Positions 38,219-47,170 of a DNA stretch of 64,000 nucleotides are shown here, piece by piece. The notes beneath the pieces are model-generated. The model had not been told where the DNA came from, did no database searches, and saw only the letters and a program-made list of their open reading frames with translations. Every line of letters starts with the position of its first letter. The stretch's first letter is position 1. Both the position numbers and the translations under genes were made by a program. This DNA comes from Hasllibacter sp. MH4015 (GTDB lineage Bacteria > Pseudomonadota > Alphaproteobacteria > Rhodobacterales > Rhodobacteraceae), in NCBI RefSeq assembly GCF_020177575.1, contig NZ_JAHTBK010000001.1, forward strand, positions 3,116,001-3,180,000, read 5' to 3'.

Positions 38219-39006
38219 TCCCACCGCTCGCCAGCCAGATCACCGAAGCCCTCTCGGGCGAGAGCCAAATCCGCGCCGTCTTTCTTGGCGGCAGCCACGG
38301 GACCGGCACCGCCGACGCTTAAAGCGACATGGATTTCGTGATCGTGACGGAGGCGGGGCTGACCGATGACATCGCGGCGCTCTGGCGGGATACGCTTTCC
38401 GATCTCGGTCAGCTCGTTCTCTGGCGCGACCGCTCCGTCGCGCCGACGCTCATCAACGCCATCCTCGCACCCGACATTCGGATCGACGCGCTGGTCCTGC
38501 AACCGGCGCAGCTTGGTCGGCACACGCAAGACGGCGTGCAGGTCCTGCTTGATCGCGACGCGCTCTACGACACGCTTCCGCCAAGCCCGCCTGCGCCGCA
38601 GCGCGATGTCCGCCGCCATGCCTACCAGTTCGAGGAGTTCATCCGCGTTCTCGCCCTCCTCCCCCTCGTTGTGGGGCGGCAGGAATTCATCAATGGCGTC
38701 ACCGGGCTCACACACCTGCGCCGTTACTTGATCGACCTTCTGATCGCGGAGGCGGGCGTGCCCTTTGGCGGTGGCGCGCTGGTTCTGAACCCGCGCCTGA
38801 CACAGGCGCAGCAAAGGCTTCTGACCGGTCTGCCGCCCCTGGTCCCGACACGCGACGGCGTCATCAAAGCGCATCGCGCCTACGCCGCCGCCTACCTGCC
38901 CCGCGCGCGGGCCTTCGCGAAGGCCGAAGGCATCGACTGGCCCGCGGCGTTCGAAGACGCCACGCTTACCAATCTCGAACAGACGCTCGGGCTGAAGATC
39001 TACTGA
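38215..39006 (+). pseudogene. Nucleotidyltransferase with in-frame stop in its catalytic motif
   Basis: Read from ATG 38215 (overlapping pncA's stop), the frame encodes a polymerase-beta-like nucleotidyltransferase: F-L-G-G-S-H-G-T-G-T-A-D-A then TAA at 38320-38322, then S-D-M-D-F-V-I-V. The stop falls exactly between the G-G-S and D-x-D halves of the active site, at a position usually occupied by an aromatic residue; a Tyr codon needs one change to become TAA. The remaining 225 codons are intact and in frame. An ATG at 38329 could give a truncated protein lacking G-G-S. Aminoglycoside-nucleotidyltransferase-like; natural substrate unknown. Confidence 0.75.
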
Positions 39007-39869
39007 TCCCCCTCACCCTGCTGCGCCAGTGACAGCGGTTCCTTGAAGGTCAGGGTGCGATAGGGGAACGGGATCTCGATACCCGCATCGTCGAGCGCGC
39101 GTTTCACGGCGGCCACGATCTCATCGCGGGATTGGCGCACGTCCACCGGCTTCGATCCGGTCCACCACGTCACTTCGAAATCAATGGAGGAGGAGTTGAA
39201 TTCCCGCGCGAAAATCTGGATCGGCTTCTCCCCCACCACGCTCTTGCAGCCCTCGACCGCCTTGGCGATCACGTCGCGCGACGCATCAACATCCTCGCCA
39301 TAGGCGACGCCGCAGATCACCGTGACCCGGCGCACTTCCTGATCTGTGCGGATGGTCAGCGGGTTCTTGAACAGCATGGCGTTCGGCACGATCACCAATT
39401 GCCCATCTGTCTGGCGGATATGGCTTTCACGGATGGCGATCTTCTTCACCTCGCCCTCGATCCCCTCGCATTCGATATGATCCCCGATCCGCATCTTGCG
39501 CCGCGACAGGATGATGATCCCGGCCAGGAAATTCTCGAACACGTCCTTGAAGGCGAACCCGATGGCGACCGATCCGATGCCAAGCCCCGCAAGGATGCTC
39601 GACGGCGTCAGGTTCGGGAACACGATCACGGCAGCAATCATCAGCCCCATGACCCAGACAAAGATGCCCGCGAACAGCTCGAACAATTCCTTGAGGCTCG
39701 GGCGCAGCTTCGATCCCGACATGACGCGCGACAGCAGCGCCTGCACCCCCCTCGCAATGCCCCAGGTCAGCAGAAGCACGACAACAGCGACGGCAAGCTG
39801 CGGCAGCATTTCGATCGACGCGCGGGCAATGTCGCGCAATTGCTGCAACAGAATGTTCACGGGTTCCAT
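39000..39869 (-). CDS. Small-conductance mechanosensitive channel (MscS family)
   Basis: Osmotic-safety channel, 289 aa. Three N-terminal membrane helices; the pore helix region has the Gly/Ala-rich L-A-G-L-G-I-G-S-V-A-I-G-F-A-F-K-D pattern. The cytoplasmic beta domain follows with R-I-G-D-H-I-E. ATG 39869 (M-E-P-V-N-I) is the likely start. Its 3' end overlaps the end of the nucleotidyltransferase pseudogene. Confidence 0.93.
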   Translation of the reverse strand: MEPVNILLQQLRDIARASIEMLPQLAVAVVVLLLTWGIARGVQALLSRVMSGSKLRPSLKELFELFAGIFVWVMGLMIAAVIVFPNLTPSSILAGLGIGSVAIGFAFKDVFENFLAGIIILSRRKMRIGDHIECEGIEGEVKKIAIRESHIRQTDGQLVIVPNAMLFKNPLTIRTDQEVRRVTVICGVAYGEDVDASRDVIAKAVEGCKSVVGEKPIQIFAREFNSSSIDFEVTWWTGSKPVDVRQSRDEIVAAVKRALDDAGIEIPFPYRTLTFKEPLSLAQQGEGDQ

Positions 39870-39953
39870 GGGCGGGTCTCTCCTGTCCTTCGCAAGGCAA
39901 CGCAAAGGACCGGGTTTGGTTCACCGCCGCCGCGCGGATAGCGGACGGTTCGC

Positions 39954-40949
39954 CTAGGACAGATCGCGGTTGGGCATGCGCAATCGCCACACCAGGCCCC
40001 GCGCGGGATAGGACACGTCGACGGATCCGTTCACCGCACCGGCAACCAGATCGGTCAGAACCGTGGTCCCGAATCCGGCATGGGATGGCGCCGTGACCGA
40101 GGGCCCGCCAACCTCCGTCCATGTCACTTCGAACGTGGCTTCGTCGTCTTCGGACGGCCCTGCATTCAGGATGATCTGACCGTCCGACGATGAAAGCGCA
40201 CCGTATTTGACCGCATTGGTCGCCAGTTCGTGGAACGCCATGCCGATCGCCTGCGCCTGCGCTGCGTCCAACTTGGCGCTGCCTCCTTCCAGCCGAAGCC
40301 GGGACCCGTGCGGATCGACGAAGCCCGATAGCTGCGCAATGGCCAGTTGCTTCAGGTCGGCGTGCCGCCACGCATCCTCGGACAGCGCATCGGAATTCCG
40401 CGCCAATCCCTCCAACCGTTGCAGAAGGCGCTCCTCGAATGTCTCGGAAGGGCCGGATCGCAATGTGCGCCGGACCAGACCCTGCACAACGGACAGAAGG
40501 TTGCGGGACCGGTGGGTCAGCTCCCGCATCAGGAAGGTGTTATGCGCCAGCGCGGCCTTATGCTCCGAAATGTCCATGATCGCGACGAGGCCCCGGACCG
40601 GTCTCTGGCCATCCGGTCCGTCTTCGAACGAGACCTGTTTGCGCGCGCTCACCCACACGACGTCACCGTTGCCGTGCAGAACCCGGTGCTGCACGTCGAT
40701 GAAATCGTCCTTGTCCGGGTCCAGCAGGATATCGACCTGGTAGTCGATCTTCGCGCGATCCTCGGGATGAATGCGGGCATGCAGGTCACCACGCGGACTC
40801 GCCTCCTCCGCCGGCAGGTCGAACAAGGCCGCGGCGCGCGCATCCAGCGTGATCGTGTCGTCGATATAATCCACACGGCCCAGCCCAAGACCGGCGACCT
40901 TGACGGCGATCAGATATTGTTCCTTCAGCGCGGATGTCATTTCACTCAT
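39954..40949 (-). CDS. PAS-domain HWE/HisKA_2-type sensor histidine kinase
   Basis: 331 aa, cytoplasmic, no membrane helix. An N-terminal PAS fold (about 10-130) is followed by the phosphoacceptor box R-E-L-T-H-R-S-R-N (His146). The ATPase domain has the alphaproteobacterial F-H-E-L-A-T-N-A-V-K-Y-G-A-L-S motif and ends with R-G-L-V-W-R-L. These kinases often feed the general-stress or light responses in alphaproteobacteria. No response regulator is adjacent, so it is an orphan. The long open frame upstream of 40949 is not conserved-looking. Confidence 0.85.
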   Translation of the reverse strand: MSEMTSALKEQYLIAVKVAGLGLGRVDYIDDTITLDARAAALFDLPAEEASPRGDLHARIHPEDRAKIDYQVDILLDPDKDDFIDVQHRVLHGNGDVVWVSARKQVSFEDGPDGQRPVRGLVAIMDISEHKAALAHNTFLMRELTHRSRNLLSVVQGLVRRTLRSGPSETFEERLLQRLEGLARNSDALSEDAWRHADLKQLAIAQLSGFVDPHGSRLRLEGGSAKLDAAQAQAIGMAFHELATNAVKYGALSSSDGQIILNAGPSEDDEATFEVTWTEVGGPSVTAPSHAGFGTTVLTDLVAGAVNGSVDVSYPARGLVWRLRMPNRDLS

Positions 40950-41134
40950 CGCACAATTCGGCCTTCGCGCAGGAAAATCAGTCATTTCGACCGGTTTGAC
41001 GGGGCAAGCTAATGCGGAACCGGTGGTCCGTACAATAAAATACCTTAAACGCATCGCGTGCCAAGACCGCCCCTTGCCCGGCACCCAAACCACGCCTAAA
41101 CCATCCCGGCTGTATACAGGCCGGGGAGGGTGCC

Positions 41135-42247
41135 ATGACCGCGAAAACAATCGTCAACAGCTGGAATGAATGGGACCCTTTGCGCCACGTCATCGTAGGC
41201 CGCGCCGACGATTGCCACATTCCACCGGAGGAGCCCGCGCTCGACGCGAAGGTGCCGGAAGACAGCGACATGCGCGGCCAATGGGGACGGCGCCCACAGG
41301 ACACCATCGACCGCGCGAATGAGCTTCTCGATAATTTCGCATCGCTCCTCGAAAAGCGCGGCATCCGCGTCGATCGCCCCACGCCCATCGACCATTCCAA
41401 ACCCGCGACCACACCGGATTTCCACACCGACAGCCAGTTCGGCTGCATGCCGCCCCGCGACGTCCTGCTGACCGTCGGCTCCGAGATCCTCGAAGCCACG
41501 ATGTCCTACCGTTGCCGCTGGTTCGAATACCTCAACTATCGCCCCCTGATGCAAAAATACTGGGACGAAGACCCCAACTTCCGGCACGAGGCCGCGCCCA
41601 AGCCCCGTCTCACCGACGCCGACTACCACCCCGATTACCTGTCCGACAAAATCGGCGTCGAAAAGCGCCTGCAATGGGCGGCTGAGAAGTTCTTCGTCAC
41701 GACGGAGGAGGAGCCGCTCTTCGACGCCGCCGATGTCCTGCGCTTCGGCCGGGACCTCGTGGTGCAGCACGGCTTCACCACCAACCTCAAGGGCATCGAA
41801 TGGCTTGCCCGCCATTTCCCCGATCACCGCGTCCATGCGGTGAACTTCCCCGGCGACCCCTACCCGATCCATATCGACGCGACCTTCACGCCGCTCCGCC
41901 CCGGCCTGATCCTCAACAATCCGCAACGCCGCCTCCCTGACGATCAACGCGCCCTCTTCGAAAAGAACGATTGGGAAATCGTCGACGCCGCCCAACCGGC
42001 CCACAACGCGCCCCCGCCGCTCTGCTATTCCTCCACCTGGCTTTCCATGAACGTCCTTGTCCTCGACCCAAAAACCGTCTGCGTCGAAGCGTCCGAGGTC
42101 TACCAGATGGAACAGATGGACAAACTCGGGATGGAGGTCATCCCCGTTAACCTCCGCGACGCCTACGCCTTCGGTGGCGGGCTCCACTGCTGCACGGCGG
42201 ACGTCTATCGCGAAGGTGGACTGGAGGATTATTTTCCGGTGCAGTAG
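41135..42247 (+). CDS. Glycine amidinotransferase-like enzyme
   Basis: Amidinotransferase of the AGAT/StrB type, 370 aa, which would move an amidino group from arginine to an amine. Family motifs are N-S-W-N-E-W-D-P-L-R near the N-terminus, the central H-I-D-A-T-F metal-free catalytic His/Asp region, and the C-terminal G-G-L-H-C-C-T with nucleophile Cys at about 352. No signal peptide. Whether the acceptor is glycine, an inosamine or another amine cannot be read. A DUF4268 gene follows after 10 bases. Confidence 0.85.
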   Translation: MTAKTIVNSWNEWDPLRHVIVGRADDCHIPPEEPALDAKVPEDSDMRGQWGRRPQDTIDRANELLDNFASLLEKRGIRVDRPTPIDHSKPATTPDFHTDSQFGCMPPRDVLLTVGSEILEATMSYRCRWFEYLNYRPLMQKYWDEDPNFRHEAAPKPRLTDADYHPDYLSDKIGVEKRLQWAAEKFFVTTEEEPLFDAADVLRFGRDLVVQHGFTTNLKGIEWLARHFPDHRVHAVNFPGDPYPIHIDATFTPLRPGLILNNPQRRLPDDQRALFEKNDWEIVDAAQPAHNAPPPLCYSSTWLSMNVLVLDPKTVCVEASEVYQMEQMDKLGMEVIPVNLRDAYAFGGGLHCCTADVYREGGLEDYFPVQ

Positions 42248-42257
42248 CCTAAGCCAC

Positions 42258-43247
42258 ATGACCGATATCGCCCTTGGCACTTTAGAAAGCGTGGACCTCC
42301 GCGCGGCTTGGCAAACCGAAGCTGCAGACTTCACGCCCTGGCTCGCCGAAGAGGCCAATCTCAAGGCGCTCGGCGATACTCTGTCGCTCGATCTGGAATT
42401 AGAGGCGCAAGAGAAATCCGTGGGCCCCTTCCGTGCGGACATTCTTTGCAAAGAGATTGGGTCAGACACGTGGGTCCTAATTGAAAATCAGCTTGAGCGC
42501 ACAGATCATACGCATCTGGGGCAATTGCTTACCTATGCCAGCGGGCTGAAGGCCGTCACTATTATCTGGATTGCCGCGAAATTCACCGAGGAACATCGCG
42601 CCACACTCGATTGGCTCAACACGATCACCGATGCAAGCTTCCGCTTCTTCGGCATCGAGGTCGAACTTTGGCGCATTGCCGCATCGCCCGTGGCACCGAA
42701 ATTCAACATCGTTGCCAAACCCAACAATTGGTCCCGCGCCGTGGCCCGTGCGGCGACCGCGATTGACGAGGATGCGCTGTCGGATGTGCGGCAAACCCAA
42801 CTCGCCTATTGGGAGGCCTTGAATACCACTTTGTCCGCAAGCCCTGGTCCTGTTGCCGGGACCCGCAAGGCTAGGCCGCGCGGCTGGATAAACTACTCCG
42901 TCGGGCGCACGAACTTCGGGCTAGGTGCGGTCATGCTTCGCCAGCGAAACGCCATCCGTGCCGAAGTCTATATCCGTGGCCCCGATGCCAAATCCTATCT
43001 GGCCATCTTGCGTGAAGACGCGCCACACATCCAAGCCGAACTCGGCTTCCCCCTCACCTACGATCCGCTTCCTGATAGGCAAGACGCCCGCATCTACACT
43101 CTCCGTGAAAATACCGACCCCGAGGACCGCTCAGACTGGCCCAGTCAACACGAATGGCTAGCGGACAAGCTCAACCAGTTGCACCGCGCTTTCGCCCCGC
43201 GCATCCGCGCGCTTGATCTTGCGGACATGACGGACGACAGCGCCTAA
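42258..43247 (+). CDS. DUF4268 protein with PD-(D/E)XK-like N-terminus
   Basis: 329 aa. The N-terminal half has the nuclease-like pattern F-R-A-D-I-L followed by W-V-L-I-E-N-Q and H-L-G-Q-L-L-T-Y-A, i.e. D ... E-x-Q with a helix, as in PD-(D/E)XK folds. The C-terminal half (about 200-310) is the DUF4268 region. Such proteins are often annotated in defence or accessory islands, but no activity is known. Starts 10 bases after the amidinotransferase; the stop overlaps the methyltransferase stop. Confidence 0.75.
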   Translation: MTDIALGTLESVDLRAAWQTEAADFTPWLAEEANLKALGDTLSLDLELEAQEKSVGPFRADILCKEIGSDTWVLIENQLERTDHTHLGQLLTYASGLKAVTIIWIAAKFTEEHRATLDWLNTITDASFRFFGIEVELWRIAASPVAPKFNIVAKPNNWSRAVARAATAIDEDALSDVRQTQLAYWEALNTTLSASPGPVAGTRKARPRGWINYSVGRTNFGLGAVMLRQRNAIRAEVYIRGPDAKSYLAILREDAPHIQAELGFPLTYDPLPDRQDARIYTLRENTDPEDRSDWPSQHEWLADKLNQLHRAFAPRIRALDLADMTDDSA

Positions 43248-44332
43248 TCCATCCCCCGCCACAGGTTCACCTTCGTCCCCGAATGATCCACGGGCCCGAA
43301 AGCCTCAAGCTCCAGCCCCGTGGCCTTCGCCAACCCTCCATCGCTCGTCACAAGCCCCACGCGCCAACCACCAAAGCGATCGGCCAGCACCGACCCCAGC
43401 GCGCCATACAATCCAAACAACAGCTTCCGGTCCCCGATCCGTCCGCCATAGGGCGGGTTCACCAGCACCAGCCCCGGCGCCACGCCATTGGGCGGCACCA
43501 AGTCACTCACCGCCGCCCGCTCGAACGCGACCACCTCTTCCACGCCCGCCCGCTCCGCATTTCCGCGCGCGCCGCGAATGGCCCCGTCGTTCCGGTCAAA
43601 CCCGAAGAACCGCACGCCGCCGATTTGCGCGACCCTGTCTTCCATGTGCTCCAAATATCCCCGCCGGAGGCTCCCGCCGCGGGCCATACGCTCGAACGCA
43701 AATGATCGTGAGCGCCCGGGGACCAGCCCGGCGGCAATCTCCGCCGCTTCAAGCACGAACGTCCCCGACCCGCACATCGGGTCCACGACCGCTTGGCTCC
43801 CGTCAAAGCCCATGACGCGCAGGAACCCGGCTGCCATAGTCTCCCGCAACGGCGCCTTTCCCACGAACTCCTTGTGGCCCCGCCGGTGCAGCGCCTCCCC
43901 GGTCGTGTCGACGGAAATCGTGCACAGATCATCGTCGATCCGCACCTTCACGACGATTTCGGCCTCCCTGGACACCGCGATCCCGGCCGCCTCCAGCCCG
44001 CCGGCAACCCGCTGCACCGCCGCCTTGTTGACGTAGATTCTCGAGCGTCGGCACGTGGCCTCCACGCGCACCGGCTCATCCGCGCTCAGGACCGCCCGCC
44101 AATCCACCTTCCTGGCCCGTTTGTCGAGTTGCGCCAGATGCATCGCCCGGAATTCCGCGATCCTCAGCAACACGCGCACCGCGCAGCGCAGATGCATGTT
44201 CGCCCGCGCCGCCTCGGCCAGATCACCCTGCGCTTCCACACCGCCCGCCACACGACGCAGGCCTTCAAAACCCAGGGCGCGCGCCTCGTCCTCCAACGGT
44301 CCTTCCAGGCCGGGCACCGCCACAAGGAACAT
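43244..44332 (-). CDS. THUMP-domain RNA methyltransferase (RlmL-like)
   Basis: SAM-dependent RNA guanine-N2 methyltransferase family, 362 aa. The N-terminal ferredoxin-like/THUMP part is followed by a UPF0020 domain with V-D-P-M-C-G-S-G-T-F and the catalytic N-P-P-Y-G. It is shorter than E. coli RlmL (only the N-terminal half is present), as in many alphaproteobacteria. A GTG at 44341 overlapping the LysR stop is an alternative start. It carries an internal copy of a dispersed repeat. Confidence 0.88.
   Translation of the reverse strand: MFLVAVPGLEGPLEDEARALGFEGLRRVAGGVEAQGDLAEAARANMHLRCAVRVLLRIAEFRAMHLAQLDKRARKVDWRAVLSADEPVRVEATCRRSRIYVNKAAVQRVAGGLEAAGIAVSREAEIVVKVRIDDDLCTISVDTTGEALHRRGHKEFVGKAPLRETMAAGFLRVMGFDGSQAVVDPMCGSGTFVLEAAEIAAGLVPGRSRSFAFERMARGGSLRRGYLEHMEDRVAQIGGVRFFGFDRNDGAIRGARGNAERAGVEEVVAFERAAVSDLVPPNGVAPGLVLVNPPYGGRIGDRKLLFGLYGALGSVLADRFGGWRVGLVTSDGGLAKATGLELEAFGPVDHSGTKVNLWRGMD
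43637..43671 (+). repeat. Dispersed repeat copy C, inside the methyltransferase gene
   Basis: GTCTTCCATGTGCTCCAAAT then ATCCCCGCCGGAGGC matches the intergenic copies at 27821 and 32117 with few differences. It is within the coding sequence (minus strand), where it encodes G-S-L-R-R-G-Y-L-E-H-M-E-D without breaking the frame. Confidence 0.6.
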
Positions 44333-44337
44333 CCCGC

Positions 44338-45213
44338 TCACGGTCGCGCCCCGACAATGGGCAACGCCGCAATCGGCTCCAGTTTCAGGAACGCCGCCAC
44401 CTCGCGGCTCGGCATCGGATCTCTGAGAACCACTTCCATCTCCAATGCCCCGAATTTCAAATCCGTGCCGATCTCTCGCAATCCGGCGCTGTCCCCAAGC
44501 TCCAGCAACAGCGCCGCGCCCAAACCCGCGCGCACCATTTCCCGCGCGGTGGTCTTCGTGGTCACGGCGATAACACAATCAAAGGTCACGGTAACGTCCG
44601 CGTCGCCCCGTGACATGTCGGTTCCGGTGATGATCGGGCGACTTTGGGCTGTGCCGATCAGGGGGCATCGCATCCGGTATCCCGTTCCCTGCCATTCCGG
44701 CGCGACCCCGTCCGCCGCGATCAGGCAGCGGACACGCGGGCCCGCGCCCTCCGCCACCCATGACGTGCGGATCGCTAGGTCCACATCACTGTTATGGAGC
44801 GAGATAACGCCGTCGCTTTCCTCCACCCGCAAATCCACCTTCGGATGACGCGCCCGGAACGTCTGCAGGATCGGCGGCGCCCAATGGGTCGCCAGCTCGA
44901 CCGGCAGGGTCAGGGTCAATCGCCCGGTCAACGGACGATCTTCCGCGCCTTCCTCCAATGCCTCAAGCGCCAGGGCTACGATTCCAACCGCCTTTCCCCG
45001 GACGCGATGGCCTGCATCGGTCAGCTGGAAAGACCGCGTCGTACGCACGGCGAGCGACACGCCCAGTTCCGCTTCCAGCTCCGCCAGGGCAGCCGACACG
45101 ACGGGGACGGATAACCGCAATCGCTCCGCCGCAGCGCGGATGGAGCCTGCATCTGCGATCACCGCGAAATACGCCATGCGCCGCAGGAATTGATAAGACG
45201 GTAGCCGGTCCAA
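44338..45213 (-). CDS. LysR-family transcriptional regulator
   Basis: 291 aa. N-terminal winged helix-turn-helix (about 8-65) with S-I-R-A-A-A-E-R-L-R-L-S and the ligand-binding domain from about 92. Divergent from the SnoaL-like gene over a 106-base AT-richer gap, the typical LysR regulator-target layout. Inducer unknown. Confidence 0.9.
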   Translation of the reverse strand: MDRLPSYQFLRRMAYFAVIADAGSIRAAAERLRLSVPVVSAALAELEAELGVSLAVRTTRSFQLTDAGHRVRGKAVGIVALALEALEEGAEDRPLTGRLTLTLPVELATHWAPPILQTFRARHPKVDLRVEESDGVISLHNSDVDLAIRTSWVAEGAGPRVRCLIAADGVAPEWQGTGYRMRCPLIGTAQSRPIITGTDMSRGDADVTVTFDCVIAVTTKTTAREMVRAGLGAALLLELGDSAGLREIGTDLKFGALEMEVVLRDPMPSREVAAFLKLEPIAALPIVGARP

Positions 45214-45319
45214 TTGTTCGTCTTTTCCGAAGGCTTGCTTTGTTTCTTTTGTTCTACACGAAAAATGGACCCCGCGCCAATCTCTCCAGACATCGCAACA
45301 TCATCCGAAAGGGATCAAG

Positions 45320-45805
45320 ATGACCGGATTGAAACCCACGCTCGCCGCCGCCACCCTCGCCGTGGCCGCCCTCACCGCGCCGGTGCTGGCCGACGGCCAT
45401 GGCCTCGCCGTGGTCGAACGCTTCTACACTGAGCTTCTGACCGACCCCGCCGCGACAACCCCCGACATGGTACGGGAGGTCGTGGCGGAGGATTGGGTCA
45501 CGACCCCCACCCCCCTCGGCGGCCCGGGGGCGGAGGGCTTCGCCAACACCATGGCCGCCTTCGGTCAGATCATCCCCGACCTGGAATGGGAGGCGGTTGA
45601 AATCCTGCAATCCGGCGAACGCTACATCGTCCGGGGCCGCGCCACCGGCACCCCGGTCGCACCCTTCTTCGGCATCGACCCGCCCACCGGCAACAGCTTC
45701 GACATCATGTCCATCGACATCCACCGCGTCGAAGACGGCCTGATCGTGGAAAGCTACCACGTGGAGGAATGGGCCACCGCGATCCAGCAACTGACGGCGG
45801 AGTAA
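45320..45805 (+). CDS. Exported SnoaL-like (ester cyclase-type) protein
   Basis: 161 aa with a signal peptide (cleavage near V-L-A-D, about 25) and a SnoaL/NTF2-like fold: V-V-E-R-F-Y-T-E-L-L and a C-terminal H-R-V-E-D-G-L-I-V-E-S-Y-H. Annotated relatives are called ester cyclases, but most have no proven activity. GGGATCAAG precedes the ATG. Likely controlled by the divergent LysR protein. Confidence 0.75.
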   Translation: MTGLKPTLAAATLAVAALTAPVLADGHGLAVVERFYTELLTDPAATTPDMVREVVAEDWVTTPTPLGGPGAEGFANTMAAFGQIIPDLEWEAVEILQSGERYIVRGRATGTPVAPFFGIDPPTGNSFDIMSIDIHRVEDGLIVESYHVEEWATAIQQLTAE

Positions 45806-45877
45806 CCGCCACCGCCCCTTGCACGTCCCAACACCTTCGGGCCAAGGTCCGAAGCGTCACGTGCAAGGGGTCCATCC

Positions 45878-47170
45878 ATGGTCGACATCGCCACCCGCGT
45901 CTGGAACCACAAATGGAAGATCGACCCGATCGTCCGGTCCCTCATCGATACCGATTTCTACAAGCTGCTGATGTGCCAGTCCGTCTTCCGCAACAAGCCG
46001 GACACCCAGGTCACGTTCTCCCTCATCAACCGCTCCACACACATCCCGCTTGCCGACCTGATCGACGAAGGCGAATTGCGTGAACAACTCGACCATATCC
46101 GCACCCTCCGCCTCACAAGGGGCGAGTCCACCTGGATGCGCGGCAACACCTTCTACGGCAAACGCCAGATGTTTTCGCCTGCCTTCATGGAATGGTTCGA
46201 GAATTTACAACTCCCCCCCTACCACCTCGACCGTGTCGGCGATCAATATGAGCTGACCTTCGAAGGCGCCTGGCCCGAGGTCATGCTTTGGGAAATTCCC
46301 GCCCTCTCCATCCTCATGGAACTCCGCGGCCGGGCCGTCCTCAACCGCATGGGCAAATTCGAACTGCAAGTCCTCTACGCCCGCGCCATGACCAAGCTCT
46401 GGGAAAAGATCGAACGCCTGCAACAGACCCCCGACCTGCGCATCGCCGATTTCGGCACAAGACGCCGCCACTCCTTCCTCTGGCAGGATTGGGCCGTCCA
46501 GGCCATGCGCGAGGGCCTGGGCGACAGCTTCGCGGGCACCTCCAACTGCCTCATCGCCAAGAACCGCGATCTGGAGGCCATCGGCACCAACGCCCACGAA
46601 CTCCCCATGGTCTACGCCGCCCTCGCCCCCGACGACGCCGCGCTGGCCAACGCCCCCTATGACGTGCTGAGCGATTGGCACGAGGAACACGACGGCAACC
46701 TCCGCATCATCCTGCCCGACACCTACGGCACCGAAGGCTTCCTCGAAAACGCCCCCGACTGGCTCGCTGGCTGGACCGGCATCCGCATCGACTCCGGCGA
46801 CCCCGCCACAGCCGCCGAGACCGCGATTGATTGGTGGAAGAGCCGCGGCGAAGACCCCCGCGAGAAGCTGGTGATCTTCTCCGACGGGCTGGACGTCGAC
46901 AAGATCGAGACCCTCCACAAACAATTCTCCGGCCGCGTCCGCGTCAGCTTCGGCTGGGGCACCCTGCTCACGAACGACTTCCGAGGGTTGGTGGACAACG
47001 ACGCCTTGGCCCCGTTCTCCCTGGTCTGCAAAGCCGTGGCTGCAAACGGGAAGGCAACGGTCAAATTGAGCGACAACCCCGAGAAAGCCATGGGGCCGGG
47101 GGCAGAGATCGAGCGCTACAAGCGAGTCTTTGGGGTGGGTGAGCAGGAACGGGTGGAGGTGGTGGTTTAA
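45878..47170 (+). CDS. pncB: Nicotinate phosphoribosyltransferase
   Basis: Makes nicotinate mononucleotide from nicotinate and PRPP, 430 aa. Conserved segments include D-F-Y-K-L-L-M near the start, F-G-T-R-R-R-H-S near the middle, and a PRPP-binding I-R-I-D-S-G-D-P. With pncA upstream it completes the Preiss-Handler salvage route. Its stop codon overlaps that of the DUF262 gene. Confidence 0.96.
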   Translation: MVDIATRVWNHKWKIDPIVRSLIDTDFYKLLMCQSVFRNKPDTQVTFSLINRSTHIPLADLIDEGELREQLDHIRTLRLTRGESTWMRGNTFYGKRQMFSPAFMEWFENLQLPPYHLDRVGDQYELTFEGAWPEVMLWEIPALSILMELRGRAVLNRMGKFELQVLYARAMTKLWEKIERLQQTPDLRIADFGTRRRHSFLWQDWAVQAMREGLGDSFAGTSNCLIAKNRDLEAIGTNAHELPMVYAALAPDDAALANAPYDVLSDWHEEHDGNLRIILPDTYGTEGFLENAPDWLAGWTGIRIDSGDPATAAETAIDWWKSRGEDPREKLVIFSDGLDVDKIETLHKQFSGRVRVSFGWGTLLTNDFRGLVDNDALAPFSLVCKAVAANGKATVKLSDNPEKAMGPGAEIERYKRVFGVGEQERVEVVV

